From NCBI GenBank assembly GCA_963793645.1, contig CAWCAW010000001.1, forward strand, positions 75,230 to 139,229: 64,000 bases of DNA, in the 5' to 3' direction. Shown in pieces: positions 53,312 through 61,390 of the stretch (positions are counted from its first letter, which is position 1; each line of letters starts with the position of its first letter). This DNA comes from CAWCAW01 sp963793645. Lineage in GTDB: Bacteria > Actinomycetota > Acidimicrobiia > Acidimicrobiales > UBA8190. The notes beneath the pieces are model-generated. The model was not told the DNA's origin and ran no database searches. It was given only the letters and a program-made list of their open reading frames with translations. Made by a program: the position numbers and the translations under genes.

Positions 53312-53721
53312 CGGGCACGCTCCAGTACCTCGGTCACCCGCCAGCGCTTGAGCTTCGAGATCGGCCTCGTCTCCATCACCCGGACGCGATCGCCGGTGTG
53401 GGCTTCGAGCCCGTCGTCATGCGCGTAGAGCTTGCGGGTACGCTGGACTGTCTTGCCGTAGCGGGAGTGGCGGACACGCTCCACCACGGCCACGACCACG
53501 GTGGCCTGCATCTTGTCGGAGACGACCAGACCCTCGCGCACCTTGCGTCCGGCTCGTTCCCCACTGTCGGACCCGGTTTCGGCCGACGCGCTCGCCGCGG
53601 CCTTTGAAGCCGCTGGCATCGGAGCCGCGGCGGCAGGTGCCGCCGCCGCTTCGGTCACGTCGGCAGCGGGGGCCTCGACGCCCGGCGCCTCGGGGGCGTC
53701 CGGTGTCTGTTCCTCGGCCAT
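53308..53721 (-). CDS. rpsQ: 30S ribosomal protein S17 with N-terminal extension
   Basis: The S17 core (RKVREGLVVSDKMQATVVVAVVERVRHSRYGKTVQRTRKL to the end) is preceded by about 58 residues of Ala, Pro, Glu and Ser, acidic at first and then Ala-rich. Bacterial S17 is usually near 85 residues; mycobacteria also have a long N terminus. ATG 53721 overlaps the rpmC stop. The extension is probably disordered on the 30S surface. Confidence 0.95.
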   Translation of the reverse strand: MAEEQTPDAPEAPGVEAPAADVTEAAAAPAAAAPMPAASKAAASASAETGSDSGERAGRKVREGLVVSDKMQATVVVAVVERVRHSRYGKTVQRTRKLYAHDDGLEAHTGDRVRVMETRPISKLKRWRVTEVLERAR

Positions 53722-54158
53722 CACTGATCCTCCTCGTCGCCGTCGCCGGCTTCCTCGACGTCGTCATCCTCGACTTCGTCATTGACGTCGGCGTCGTCGT
53801 CGACATCGTCGACGTCGTCATCGACCACCAGCTCCTCGACCTCGTCATCACCAGCCAGGGCGTCCTCGTCGAGAATCTCTTCGTCCTTGGCTCGTCGCCG
53901 GGGGGGCCGGGGTGGGCGAACAGGGCGGGCGATGACCACCGGCCCGGCGTCGCGACCCTCGGCCACGGCGATCTCGCGGTCACGAATGATGGTCAGCACG
54001 CGCGCCACGTCACGGCGCGCCAACGGCAGGCGCGACGCGTTGTCCAGCTGGCCGGTGGCGAGCTGGAAGCGAAGGTTGAGCAGCTCACGGCGACTCTCGG
54101 CCAGCTTCACGTCCAACTCGTCGTCATCGAGCTCGCGCAGTTCATCGGCGTTGGGCAT
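53721..54158 (-). CDS. rpmC: 50S ribosomal protein L29 with acidic tail
   Basis: The L29 core (residues 1-70, LRELDDDELDVKLAESRRELLNLRFQLATGQLDN) is normal. It continues through a Pro/Arg linker (77-90) into an acidic tail (91-145) made mainly of Asp, Glu and Val. Total 145 residues against the usual 65-75. L29 stands beside L23 at the tunnel exit where trigger factor, SRP and SecYEG dock, so a charged tail there could affect those contacts. No frameshift causes the tail: the stop overlaps rpsQ in the normal way. Confidence 0.93.
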   Translation of the reverse strand: MPNADELRELDDDELDVKLAESRRELLNLRFQLATGQLDNASRLPLARRDVARVLTIIRDREIAVAEGRDAGPVVIARPVRPPRPPRRRAKDEEILDEDALAGDDEVEELVVDDDVDDVDDDADVNDEVEDDDVEEAGDGDEEDQ

Positions 54159-54164
54159 CGTCGT

Positions 54165-54602
54165 TTAGACCTCCACCTCAGCCGCACCGTGCATGCCCGG
54201 GCGCACGACGAATCGCGCCTTGCACGGAAGCTTCTGAATAGCCCGCTCCATGGCCTCTTTGGCCAGCTCGCGATCCACACCGGCCAGCTCGAACAAGATG
54301 CGGCCGGGCTTGACCACCGCCACCCAGTGTTCGGGGTTGCCCTTTCCCGATCCCATGCGCGTCTCGGCGGGCTTCTGCGTCACCGGTTTGTCGGGGAAGA
54401 TCCGGATCCACACCTTCCCACCACGCTTGACGTGACGGGTCATGGCAATACGGGCGGCTTCGATCTGCCGCTGGGTCAACCACGCCGGCTCCAAGGCCTG
54501 AATACCGAAGTCGCCGAAGTTGATGGCCGTGCCACCTTTGGCGTCGCCTTGGCGCCGACCGCGGTGTTGCTTGCGGTACTTGACCTTGCGAGGCATCAAC
54601 AT
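54165..54602 (-). CDS. rplP: 50S ribosomal protein L16
   Basis: The 145-residue protein begins MLMPRKVKYRKQHRGRRQGDAKGG and holds RHVKRGGKVWIRIFPDKPVTQKPAETRMGSGKGNPEHWVAVVKPGR. It contacts A-site tRNA near the peptidyl-transferase centre. ATG 54602 overlaps the rpsC stop (TGATG). Confidence 0.98.
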   Translation of the reverse strand: MLMPRKVKYRKQHRGRRQGDAKGGTAINFGDFGIQALEPAWLTQRQIEAARIAMTRHVKRGGKVWIRIFPDKPVTQKPAETRMGSGKGNPEHWVAVVKPGRILFELAGVDRELAKEAMERAIQKLPCKARFVVRPGMHGAAEVEV

Positions 54603-55592
54603 CAGTCCGATTCCTTTCGGAAGTGCGGCGTCTCGTGATGCTCGTTGCGGGTACGACGCTCGATCTCTTCTTCTTCGGCCAAGAGGCGTTCCAAGGCGTC
54701 GGGGGCCTCGCCGGCCGGCGGCGAACCACCGGGCAACGGGGACGGCGTCACTTCTTCGGTGTCAGGAGCGTCATCGGCCCCGCCACTGGCTTCGTCGCCA
54801 GCGGGCGAATCGGTGACCACGACACTTCCCGGCTCGCCTTGCTCGGCTCGGCGACGACCGCCACCGGCGGTGATCAGGCGACGCGGACCCGATTGACCGG
54901 AAGTCTCCCCGGCCGCCATGGCGGCTTCTCGAGAGATCTTGTCCTCCGACGAGAGCTTGTAGGGAAGGATGTCCCCCTTGTAGATCCACACCTTCACGCC
55001 GATGCGGCCGAAGGTGGTGCGGGCCTCGCGAAAGCCGTAGTCGATGTCGGCCCGCAACGTGTGCAGCGGCACCCGACCCTCACGGTAGCCCTCCTTGCGG
55101 GCCATCTCGGATCCACCCAACCGCCCCGAGCACTGCACGCGCACGCCGAGGGCGCCGGCTTTGGTCACCGTCTGCATGGCTCGCTTCATGGCTCGCCGAA
55201 AGGCGACGCGGCGAGCGAGCTGGTCGGCGATGGACTGGGCGATGAGCGCGGCGTCGAGCTCGGGCTGCTTGATCTCCTGGATGTTGAGCTGGATCCGGTT
55301 GCGCAGCCCGGTGATGTCTTCGAGCTTCTTCTTGAGGCGATCGGCCTCGGACCCGCGCCGACCGATGACGATGCCCGGGCGCGCCGTGTGGATGTCGACA
55401 CGCAACCGGTCGCGCGGTCCGCTCGATCTCGATGCGGCTGACGGCGGCCGTCTCCAGCTGAGAAGTCAGGTAGTCACGGATCTTCCAGTCCTCGATCACG
55501 AAGTCCTGGTAGTTGCGCTCTTCGAACCAACGCGACTTCCAGTCCGTCGTGACGCCGAGGCGAAACCCGTACGGGTTGACCTTCTGGCCCAT
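54602..55592 (-). CDS. rpsC: 30S ribosomal protein S3, frameshifted, extended C terminus
   Basis: S3 lines the mRNA entry channel. GQKVNPYGFRLGVTTDWKSRW starts at ATG 55592; after SRIEIERT one extra base within 55411-55417 breaks the frame, and removing it gives ERTRDRLRVDIHTARPGIVIGRRG, the KH domain. The span is 991 bp, one over a multiple of three. Beyond the core (GDILPYK) the C terminus runs about 85 residues of Gly, Pro, Asp and Glu, ending in a charged helix (LERLLAEEEEIERRTRNE). The gene is essential, so the shift is likely an error. Confidence 0.93.
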
Positions 55593-55593
55593 C

Positions 55594-56367
55594 TCAGTCC
55601 TTCTCCTCTGGCGCGTCGGTGGCGTCGTCCTCATCCGCCTCGGACAGCGCATCAGCGTCAGCGTCGTCGTCGACCTCTTCGTCGTCGACCTCTTCGTCGT
55701 CGACCTCTTCGTCGTCGACCTCATCGGTCTCGACCTCATCGGTCTCGACGCCGTCTTCGGTCTCAATGCCGTCTTCGGTGTCGACGGCCTCATCGGTCTC
55801 GATGAAGTCGGTATCGACGGCGTCGACATCGTTCTCGTCGAGCTCGTCGGCGTCGGCCGACTCGTCTCGGTCGGCCCGACCCGATCCGGCCCGTGCCCCC
55901 GCCGCACCGCGCCGTCCGGACTCGCGCCGTGATGCGGCCACGCGTCGCGATCGCAGGTCGGCGGCAGCGGCTTCCTGGCGGGCCCGGCGGTGCTCGAGGC
56001 GATCATCGGGAAGTCGGCTCACGATGACCGTGATGTGGCACGTCCGCTTGCGGATCCGGGTGGCCCGGCCGCGCGCCCGTGGCCGCCACCGCTTGAGCGT
56101 CGTGCCTTCGTCGGCGTAGCACGCCGAGATGTACAGCTCGTCGGGATCCAGCCCGTCGTTGTTGCGGGCGTTGGATACCGCCGACGAGAGCACCTTGGCC
56201 ACCACGCGGGCGGCTTCTCGGGGAATGGTGCGCAGGATCTCGTCCGCCTTGTCGACGTCGCGTCCGCGCACGACGTCAAGGATCTCGCGGGCCTTGTACG
56301 CCGACATCCGGTAATGCCGCAACACGGCGCGCGTACCGGGACGCTCGTTGGTCTTCACCCCGGGCAT
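55594..56367 (-). CDS. rplV: 50S ribosomal protein L22 with long acidic tail
   Basis: The L22 core (1-120) is normal: RMSAYKAREILDVVRGRDVDKADEIL and the tunnel beta-hairpin RWRPRARGRATRIRKRTCHITVIV. A basic, Arg/Ala-rich linker (121-166) and an acidic Asp/Glu/Val/Thr tail (167-257) follow. Total 257 residues against about 115 usual. Part of the tail is encoded by a 15-bp tandem repeat giving VDDEE units. L22 lies near the tunnel and exit site. It begins directly after the rpsS stop and ends one base before rpsC. Confidence 0.93.
   Translation of the reverse strand: MPGVKTNERPGTRAVLRHYRMSAYKAREILDVVRGRDVDKADEILRTIPREAARVVAKVLSSAVSNARNNDGLDPDELYISACYADEGTTLKRWRPRARGRATRIRKRTCHITVIVSRLPDDRLEHRRARQEAAAADLRSRRVAASRRESGRRGAAGARAGSGRADRDESADADELDENDVDAVDTDFIETDEAVDTEDGIETEDGVETDEVETDEVDDEEVDDEEVDDEEVDDDADADALSEADEDDATDAPEEKD
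55666..55740 (-). repeat. 15-bp tandem repeat in rplV
   Basis: GTCGTCGACCTCTTC occurs at 55666-55680, 55681-55695 and 55696-55710; a fourth copy with one change (CATC for CTTC) is 55711-55725 and a fifth, more diverged copy (GGTCTCGACCTCATC) is 55726-55740. Read on the minus strand they encode VDDEE-like units. The unit length is a multiple of three, so copy-number change would alter tail length without a frameshift. Confidence 0.9.
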
Positions 56368-56646
56368 CTATCGCCTCGCTTGGCGCTCTTGGCCGGCGTG
56401 ATACCGGAACGTGCGCGTGGGAGCGAACTCACCGAGTTTGTGGCCCACCATGGACTCCGTCACGTACACGGGCACGTGCTTGCGGCCGTCGTGGACGGCG
56501 ATGGTGTGACCCACCATGTCGGGAATGATCGTGGACCGACGCGACCACGTCTTGATGACGCGCTTCTCGTTGTTGGCGTTCAGCACGTCCACCTTCTTGA
56601 GAAGATGGTCGTCGACGAAGGGTCCTTTTTTCAGGCTACGCGGCAT
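56368..56646 (-). CDS. rpsS: 30S ribosomal protein S19
   Basis: The 92-residue protein begins MPRSLKKGPFVDDHLLKKV and has TWSRRSTIIPDMVGHTIAVHDGRKHVPVYVTESMVGHKLGEFAPTRTFR. Highly conserved and of normal length, in contrast with its tailed neighbours. Confidence 0.98.
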   Translation of the reverse strand: MPRSLKKGPFVDDHLLKKVDVLNANNEKRVIKTWSRRSTIIPDMVGHTIAVHDGRKHVPVYVTESMVGHKLGEFAPTRTFRYHAGQERQARR

Positions 56647-56670
56647 GGCGTGCTCTTCCCTCGGTTCTGG

Positions 56671-57507
56671 TCATCGACGCGCCCCACGGGTGCGGCGTCG
56701 ACGCACGATCAACTGGTCGGAGGGCTTGTGCTGGCCTCGTGTGCGGCCTTCAGGCTTGCCCCAGGGAGAAACCGGGTGACGGCCACCGGAGGACTTGCCC
56801 TCGCCTCCACCCAACGGGTGGTCGACGGGGTTCATGGCGACACCTCTCGACTGCGGGCGCTTGCCCTTCCAGCGGTTTCGCCCTGCCTTGCCGATGGAGA
56901 TCAGCTCGGCTTCGGCGTTACCCACTTCACCGAGCGTGCCCCGGCAGTCGATGGGGATGCGGCGCATCTCTGTCGACGGCAGGCGGAGCGTGGCGAACTG
57001 GCCTTCTTTGGCCACCAGCTGCGCGCTCATGCCCGCCCCCCGGGCCAGCTTGCCTCCTTGGCCAGGACGGAGCTCGACGTTGTGAATGGTCGAACCCACC
57101 GGGATGAAGCGCAACGGCAGCGCGTTGCCGGGACGGATCTCGGCACCCTGGCCGCTGCCCAGCACGTCACCGACGTGCACGTTGGCGGGGGCCAAGATGT
57201 AGCGCTTCTCGCCGTCGTAGTAGTGCAGCAAGGCGATGCGGGAGTTGCGGTTGGGGTCGTACTCGATCGACGCCACCTTGGCGGGCACACCGTCTTTGTC
57301 CCGCTTGAAGTCGATGATGCGGTACTGCTGCTTGTGCCCGCCACCGCGATGGCGCGCCGTCTTACGGCCGTAGCTGTTGCGCCCGCCGGTTCTGGGTTTG
57401 GGGACGAGCAACGACTTCTCGGGACGCGTGCGAGTGATCTCCGAGAAGTCCGAGGACGACTGGAACCGCCGGCCGGCGCTGGTGGGCTTGCGCTTGCGCA
57501 AAGGCAT
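56671..57507 (-). CDS. rplB: 50S ribosomal protein L2
   Basis: The 278-residue protein is central to subunit association and peptidyl transfer. RNSYGRKTARHRGGGHKQQYRIIDF, LRPGQGGKLARGAGMSAQLVAKEG and RGVAMNPVDHPLGGGEGKSSGGRHPVSPWGKPEG, which includes the conserved histidine near the catalytic centre, are all present. No anomalies. Confidence 0.98.
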   Translation of the reverse strand: MPLRKRKPTSAGRRFQSSSDFSEITRTRPEKSLLVPKPRTGGRNSYGRKTARHRGGGHKQQYRIIDFKRDKDGVPAKVASIEYDPNRNSRIALLHYYDGEKRYILAPANVHVGDVLGSGQGAEIRPGNALPLRFIPVGSTIHNVELRPGQGGKLARGAGMSAQLVAKEGQFATLRLPSTEMRRIPIDCRGTLGEVGNAEAELISIGKAGRNRWKGKRPQSRGVAMNPVDHPLGGGEGKSSGGRHPVSPWGKPEGRTRGQHKPSDQLIVRRRRTRGARR

Positions 57508-57516
57508 GGAGGCCTC

Positions 57517-57810
57517 TCAGTTCCTCTCGAACAGGTCGATGCGGTCGCCGGCATGCAGAGTCACCACGGCGCGCTTGGTCGTAGCGCGATGTCCGATGGT
57601 GTTGGTCTTGCGGTTGTGGCGCCGCTTGCCCTTGCGGTTCAAGGTGTTTACCTTGGTGACCCGTACTCCGAACACCTGCTCCACGGCCTGGCGGACGTCG
57701 ATGCGGGTGGCGTCGGGTGCCACCACGAAGACATACACGCCGTCGTCCATCAAGGCGTAGGACTTCTCCGACACCACCGGCCGCAGGAGGATCTGGGAAG
57801 CATCCCTCAT
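57517..57810 (-). CDS. rplW: 50S ribosomal protein L23
   Basis: The 97-residue protein has SQILLRPVVSEKSYALMDDGVYVFVVAPDATRIDVRQAVEQVFGVRVTKVNTLNRKGK. L23 is the docking site of trigger factor and SRP next to L29 at the tunnel exit. It overlaps the rplD stop by four bases. No extension is present here, unlike L29 and L22. Confidence 0.97.
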   Translation of the reverse strand: MRDASQILLRPVVSEKSYALMDDGVYVFVVAPDATRIDVRQAVEQVFGVRVTKVNTLNRKGKRRHNRKTNTIGHRATTKRAVVTLHAGDRIDLFERN

Positions 57811-58805
57811 GACTCGCCTCCCTCGTCCTCGACGTCATCTGTGGCGTCGTCGGCGTCGTCGGCGTCGTCCGCCCCCTCGGTGTCGACGTCGGTGTCGTCG
57901 TCGGTGTCGGCGTCGATGTCCTCGGTGTCGATGTCCGCCTCGGCGCTCGTGTCTTGGTCCGTCGAGTCGGCTCCAGCCTTGGTGGCGGACGCCTTCTTCG
58001 TGGCCCGCGCCTTCTTGGCGCCCCGGGCCCGAGTCGGTGCTGGCGACTCCGCTTCGGCATCAGCCTCGGCTTGGGCGGCCGCCGCACGAGCTGCTTCGGC
58101 CGAGCCCTCCACGGTGGTCGTCTCACCCGGCAAGGTGGCGTCGGTGAAGACGATCCAGTCGTTGCAAAGGATGTCGAAGGTGTTGAGTTCGGAATCCTGC
58201 AGCGTCTGGACGCTCCCCAGGTTTGCGAACGATCGATCGGCCACGCCGTCCATCGGTCCCAGGACGACCAGGATCTTCCCGTCGAGACCCAAGGCCTCCA
58301 AGGAGGCCACGGCGTCCTTGGTCTTGGGGACTTCGAAGTCCCAGGCGTCGATCACCACCACCCGGGCCAACGAAGCCCGGTCCGACAATGCCGACAACAG
58401 GGCCAGGCGCACCATCTTCTTGGGTGTGCGCTGGCGATACGAACGCGGCTTGGGCCCCAGGGCGACGCCACCGCCGGACCATTGCGGGGAGCGGGTCGAT
58501 CCCTGACGGGCCCTACCGGTTCCCTTCTGGCGAAACGGCTTGGCCCCACCGCCGGCCACCTCGGCGCGCGTCTTGGTCGACTGCGTCCCCGAACGTGCCG
58601 CCGCCAGCTGGGCGGCGACGACCTGATGGAGCACGGCCAGGTGCGGCTCGATGCCGAAGATGGTGGGGTCGAGGACGATCTCGTCGAGGACGACTCCCTG
58701 GCGGTTTCGCCGGGCGACGGTGCGCGACTGCGGTTCAGGACGCTCGCGACGTCGGCGCGAGATGCCGCCCTCAGTGGCGTCGGGAGCGGAGGCCAGGATC
58801 GTCAT
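57807..58805 (-). CDS. rplD: 50S ribosomal protein L4 with long charged tail
   Basis: The L4 core (about 36-225) has VAGGGAKPFRQKGTGRARQGSTRSPQWSGGGVALGPKPRSYRQ, the loop that reaches into the exit tunnel. A 35-residue Arg-rich N-terminal extension precedes it. After 225 come an Ala/Glu-rich stretch, a basic patch (259-276) and an acidic Asp/Thr/Ala tail (278-332). At 332 residues it is over 100 longer than usual. It overlaps rplC and rplW by four bases each, so the length is not due to a missed stop. Confidence 0.93.
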   Translation of the reverse strand: MTILASAPDATEGGISRRRRERPEPQSRTVARRNRQGVVLDEIVLDPTIFGIEPHLAVLHQVVAAQLAAARSGTQSTKTRAEVAGGGAKPFRQKGTGRARQGSTRSPQWSGGGVALGPKPRSYRQRTPKKMVRLALLSALSDRASLARVVVIDAWDFEVPKTKDAVASLEALGLDGKILVVLGPMDGVADRSFANLGSVQTLQDSELNTFDILCNDWIVFTDATLPGETTTVEGSAEAARAAAAQAEADAEAESPAPTRARGAKKARATKKASATKAGADSTDQDTSAEADIDTEDIDADTDDDTDVDTEGADDADDADDATDDVEDEGGES

Positions 58806-59458
58806 GACGCCCCTTTGCCGCCGTCACCCTTGATGGCGTTGCGGAGGATCACCACGCCGCCCCGGGGCCCGGGAATGGCCCCTTTGATCAGGATCAACTC
58901 CCGATCAGGGTCGGCTTGGACGACCTCGAGGTTCATGGCGGTGACCTGGTGGCCACCCACGCGCCCGGCCATCTTGGTGCCCTTGAACACCCGAGAAGGC
59001 GTGGCGCACGCCCCGATCGACCCCGGCGCCCGGTGCTTCTTGTGGGTGCCATGCGAAGAACTGAGCCCATGGAAGTTGTGGCGCTTCATGGACCCGGTAA
59101 AGCCCTTGCCCCTGGACACGGCGATGGCGTCCACACGCTCGCCGGCGACGAGGGTGTCGGCGGTGAGCTGTTGGCCCACCTCGAACCCGCTGGAATCGTC
59201 GATCCTCAGCTCGACCAGATGGCGTCCGGGGTCGACACCGGCGGCCGCGTAGTGACCCGACTCGGGCTTGTTGAGAGTAGAAGCCCTTCGCACGCCCCAC
59301 GTGACCTGCAGCGCCGAATAGCCCTCGCGCTCGGGGGTCTTGACCTGCACCACCCGCACGGGCGCGACCTTCAACACCGTTACCGGAATGGCACGGTGCT
59401 GGTCGTCCCAGACCTGGGTCATGCCGACTTTCTCGCCGACGATCGCCTTGGTCGCCAC
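58802..59458 (-). CDS. rplC: 50S ribosomal protein L3
   Basis: The 218-residue protein begins with GTG 59458 as ATKAIVGEKVGMTQVWDDQ. The signature FTGSMKRHNFHGLSSSHGTHKKHRAPGSIGACATPSRVFKGTKMAGRVGG is present, its glutamine methylation-site position replaced or shifted. Upstream is an unusually long 303-bp gap to rpsJ, so the longer in-frame ORF is rejected as start. Confidence 0.96.
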   Translation of the reverse strand: MATKAIVGEKVGMTQVWDDQHRAIPVTVLKVAPVRVVQVKTPEREGYSALQVTWGVRRASTLNKPESGHYAAAGVDPGRHLVELRIDDSSGFEVGQQLTADTLVAGERVDAIAVSRGKGFTGSMKRHNFHGLSSSHGTHKKHRAPGSIGACATPSRVFKGTKMAGRVGGHQVTAMNLEVVQADPDRELILIKGAIPGPRGGVVILRNAIKGDGGKGAS

Positions 59459-59761
59459 GGTTGTACCCGATTCCTCTCGTTCATGTTGCAGGGAGCTGCC
59501 CAGTGGCGGTTCCCATGGCTGGTGGCACTCGCAGGTGCCGTGTGCACACCAACGCTCCGCCCGGGAGAACCCGAGCGGAGCGCTCGTCAGATTGTGCTCC
59601 AAGGTCCCCACCGGCTCGCCGGCAGGCGCTCAGAGACGTCGAAACTACTTGGGGCCTGAAATCAGCCCGACCTGCGACGCTACACCATCAACTACAAGGC
59701 CTGCCAGGCGTTGGACCACTTGGCCGGGGGCGACGGGGCCCCCGGAGCGGCGCCGGCCGAC
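59459..59761 (-). promoter_or_regulatory. 303-bp rpsJ-rplC intergenic region with two strong hairpins
   Basis: No gene is seen. CCGGGGGC (59724-59731) and GCCCCCGG (59738-59745) form an 8-bp stem with a 6-base loop, 17 bases after the rpsJ stop. CGCTCCGC (59553-59560) and GCGGAGCG (59575-59582) form a second 8-bp stem, extended inside by CGGG/CCCG, about 95 bases before rplC. rpsJ and rplC usually nearly touch. A terminator after rpsJ and a leader structure before rplC, possibly autoregulatory as in other S10 operons, is the inference. No confident promoter was found. Confidence 0.55.
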
Positions 59762-60088
59762 TTAGACGTTCTGGATCTTTATCTCGATGTCGACCCCGGC
59801 GGGAAGGTCCAGCCGCTGAAGGGAGTCCACCGTCTTGGGGGTGTGCTCCACGATGTCCACCAGACGCTTGTGCACACGCATCTCGAAGTGCTCCCGGCTG
59901 TCCTTGTACTTATGGGGCGACCGGATGACCGTGTAGCGGTGCTTCTCGGTGGGCAGCGGGACCGGTCCTTGCACCTTGGCCTGCGTGCGCAGCACCGTCT
60001 GGACGATCTTTTCCGTGGACTGATCGAGGATCTCGTGGTCGTAGGCCTTGAGCCTGATGCGGATCTTCTGTCGTGCCGCTTCGGCCAC
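59762..60088 (-). CDS. rpsJ: 30S ribosomal protein S10
   Basis: The 108-residue protein has QKIRIRLKAYDHEILDQSTEKIVQT and VPLPTEKHRYTVIRSPHKYKDSREHFEMRVHKRLVDI; it also binds NusB in antitermination. GTG 60088 follows GGGGGA. It is 35 bp after tuf and 303 bp before rplC. Confidence 0.97.
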   Translation of the reverse strand: MAEAARQKIRIRLKAYDHEILDQSTEKIVQTVLRTQAKVQGPVPLPTEKHRYTVIRSPHKYKDSREHFEMRVHKRLVDIVEHTPKTVDSLQRLDLPAGVDIEIKIQNV

Positions 60089-60123
60089 GATTCAGTCCCC
60101 CGCCTTGCGTTGGGTGCTCATGG

Positions 60124-61311
60124 CTACTTGAGGACCTTGACGACGCGGCCCGAGCCCACCGTGCGGCCACCCTCGCGGATGGCGAAGAGCAGGCCCTCGT
60201 CCATGGCGATGGGCTTCTGCAGCTGCACGGTCATCTCGGTGTTGTCGCCGGGCATCACCATCTCAGTGCCCTCGGGCAGGGTGATCGATCCCGTGACGTC
60301 GGTGGTGCGGAAGTAGAACTGCGGCCGGTAGTTGTTGAAGAAGGGCTTGTGGCGGCCACCTTCCTCCTTGGTGAGCACGTACACGTTGGCCTCGAAGTCG
60401 GTGTGGGGCGTGATGGATCCGGGCTTGGCCAGCACCTGGCCGCGCTCCACGTCCTCCTTCTTGGTGCCCCGCAGCAGGGCGCCGATGTTGTCGCCCGCCT
60501 GGCCCTGGTCGAGAAGCTTGCGGAACATCTCCACGCCGGTGACGACGGTCTTCTGGGTGGCACGCAGCCCGACCAGCTCGAGCTCCTCACCCACCTTGAC
60601 CACACCTTGCTCGACCTTGCCGGTCACGACCGTGCCACGCCCGGTGATGGACATGACGTCTTCGATGGGCATGAGGAAGGGGCGGTCGATGGGGCGCTCG
60701 GGCTCGGGGATGAAGTCGTCCACCGCCGCCATGAGCTCGAGGATCTTGGGCGTCCACTCGGGGTCACCCTCGAGGGCCTTCAGCGCGCTGACCCGGATCA
60801 CGGGCACGTCGTCGCCGGGGAAGTTGTACGCGCTGAGCAGCTCGCGCACCTCCAGCTCGACGAGGTCGAGGAGCTCCTCGTCGTCGACGATGTCGGCCTT
60901 GTTCAAGGCGACCACGATGGAGGGCACACCCACCTGGCGGGCGAGCAGCACGTGTTCACGGGTCTGGGGCATGGGCCCGTCGGCGGCCGATACGACGAGG
61001 ATGGCCCCGTCGACCTGGGCGGCACCGGTGATCATGTTCTTGATGTAGTCGGCGTGGCCCGGCATGTCGACGTGCGCGTAGTGGCGGTTGTCGGTCTCGT
61101 ACTCGACGTGGGCGATCTGGATGGTGATGCCGCGGGCCTTCTCCTCGGGCGCCTTGTCGATCTGGTCGAACGAGGTGAACGCGACGTTGGGGTTGCCCTC
61201 GGACAGGACCTTGGTGATGGCCGCCGTGAGCGTGGTCTTGCCGTGGTCGATGTGCCCCATCGTCCCGACGTTGATGTGCGGCTTCGTACGCTCGAACTTC
61301 TTCTTGGCCAT
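60124..61311 (-). CDS. tuf: elongation factor Tu
   Basis: The 395-residue GTPase brings aminoacyl-tRNA to the ribosome. The P loop is GHIDHGKTT, switch II region DMPGHADYIKNMITGAAQVDGAILVV and NKADIVDDEE the guanine site. The C-terminal domain ends RTVGSGRVVKVLK. It follows fusA by 79 bp, a gap with an AT-rich patch that may hold its own promoter. Confidence 0.98.
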   Translation of the reverse strand: MAKKKFERTKPHINVGTMGHIDHGKTTLTAAITKVLSEGNPNVAFTSFDQIDKAPEEKARGITIQIAHVEYETDNRHYAHVDMPGHADYIKNMITGAAQVDGAILVVSAADGPMPQTREHVLLARQVGVPSIVVALNKADIVDDEELLDLVELEVRELLSAYNFPGDDVPVIRVSALKALEGDPEWTPKILELMAAVDDFIPEPERPIDRPFLMPIEDVMSITGRGTVVTGKVEQGVVKVGEELELVGLRATQKTVVTGVEMFRKLLDQGQAGDNIGALLRGTKKEDVERGQVLAKPGSITPHTDFEANVYVLTKEEGGRHKPFFNNYRPQFYFRTTDVTGSITLPEGTEMVMPGDNTEMTVQLQKPIAMDEGLLFAIREGGRTVGSGRVVKVLK

Positions 61312-61390
61312 GGCCTTTGCTCCGGCTCCCTATCTCTGACGACACCCTCGGTGCCGTCTGTCGTGTGCTCTATATCCTGACGGTTGCTGC

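Noticed and set aside
55990..58506. Plus-strand open frame of 838 codons
   Set aside because: Runs antisense through rplV, rpsS, rplB, rplW and rplD; the Ser/Val repeats near its end are the complement of the acidic L4 tail.
61312..61390. Dedicated tuf promoter in the fusA-tuf gap
   Set aside because: An AT-rich GATATAG patch is present, but no convincing -35 lies at the right distance.
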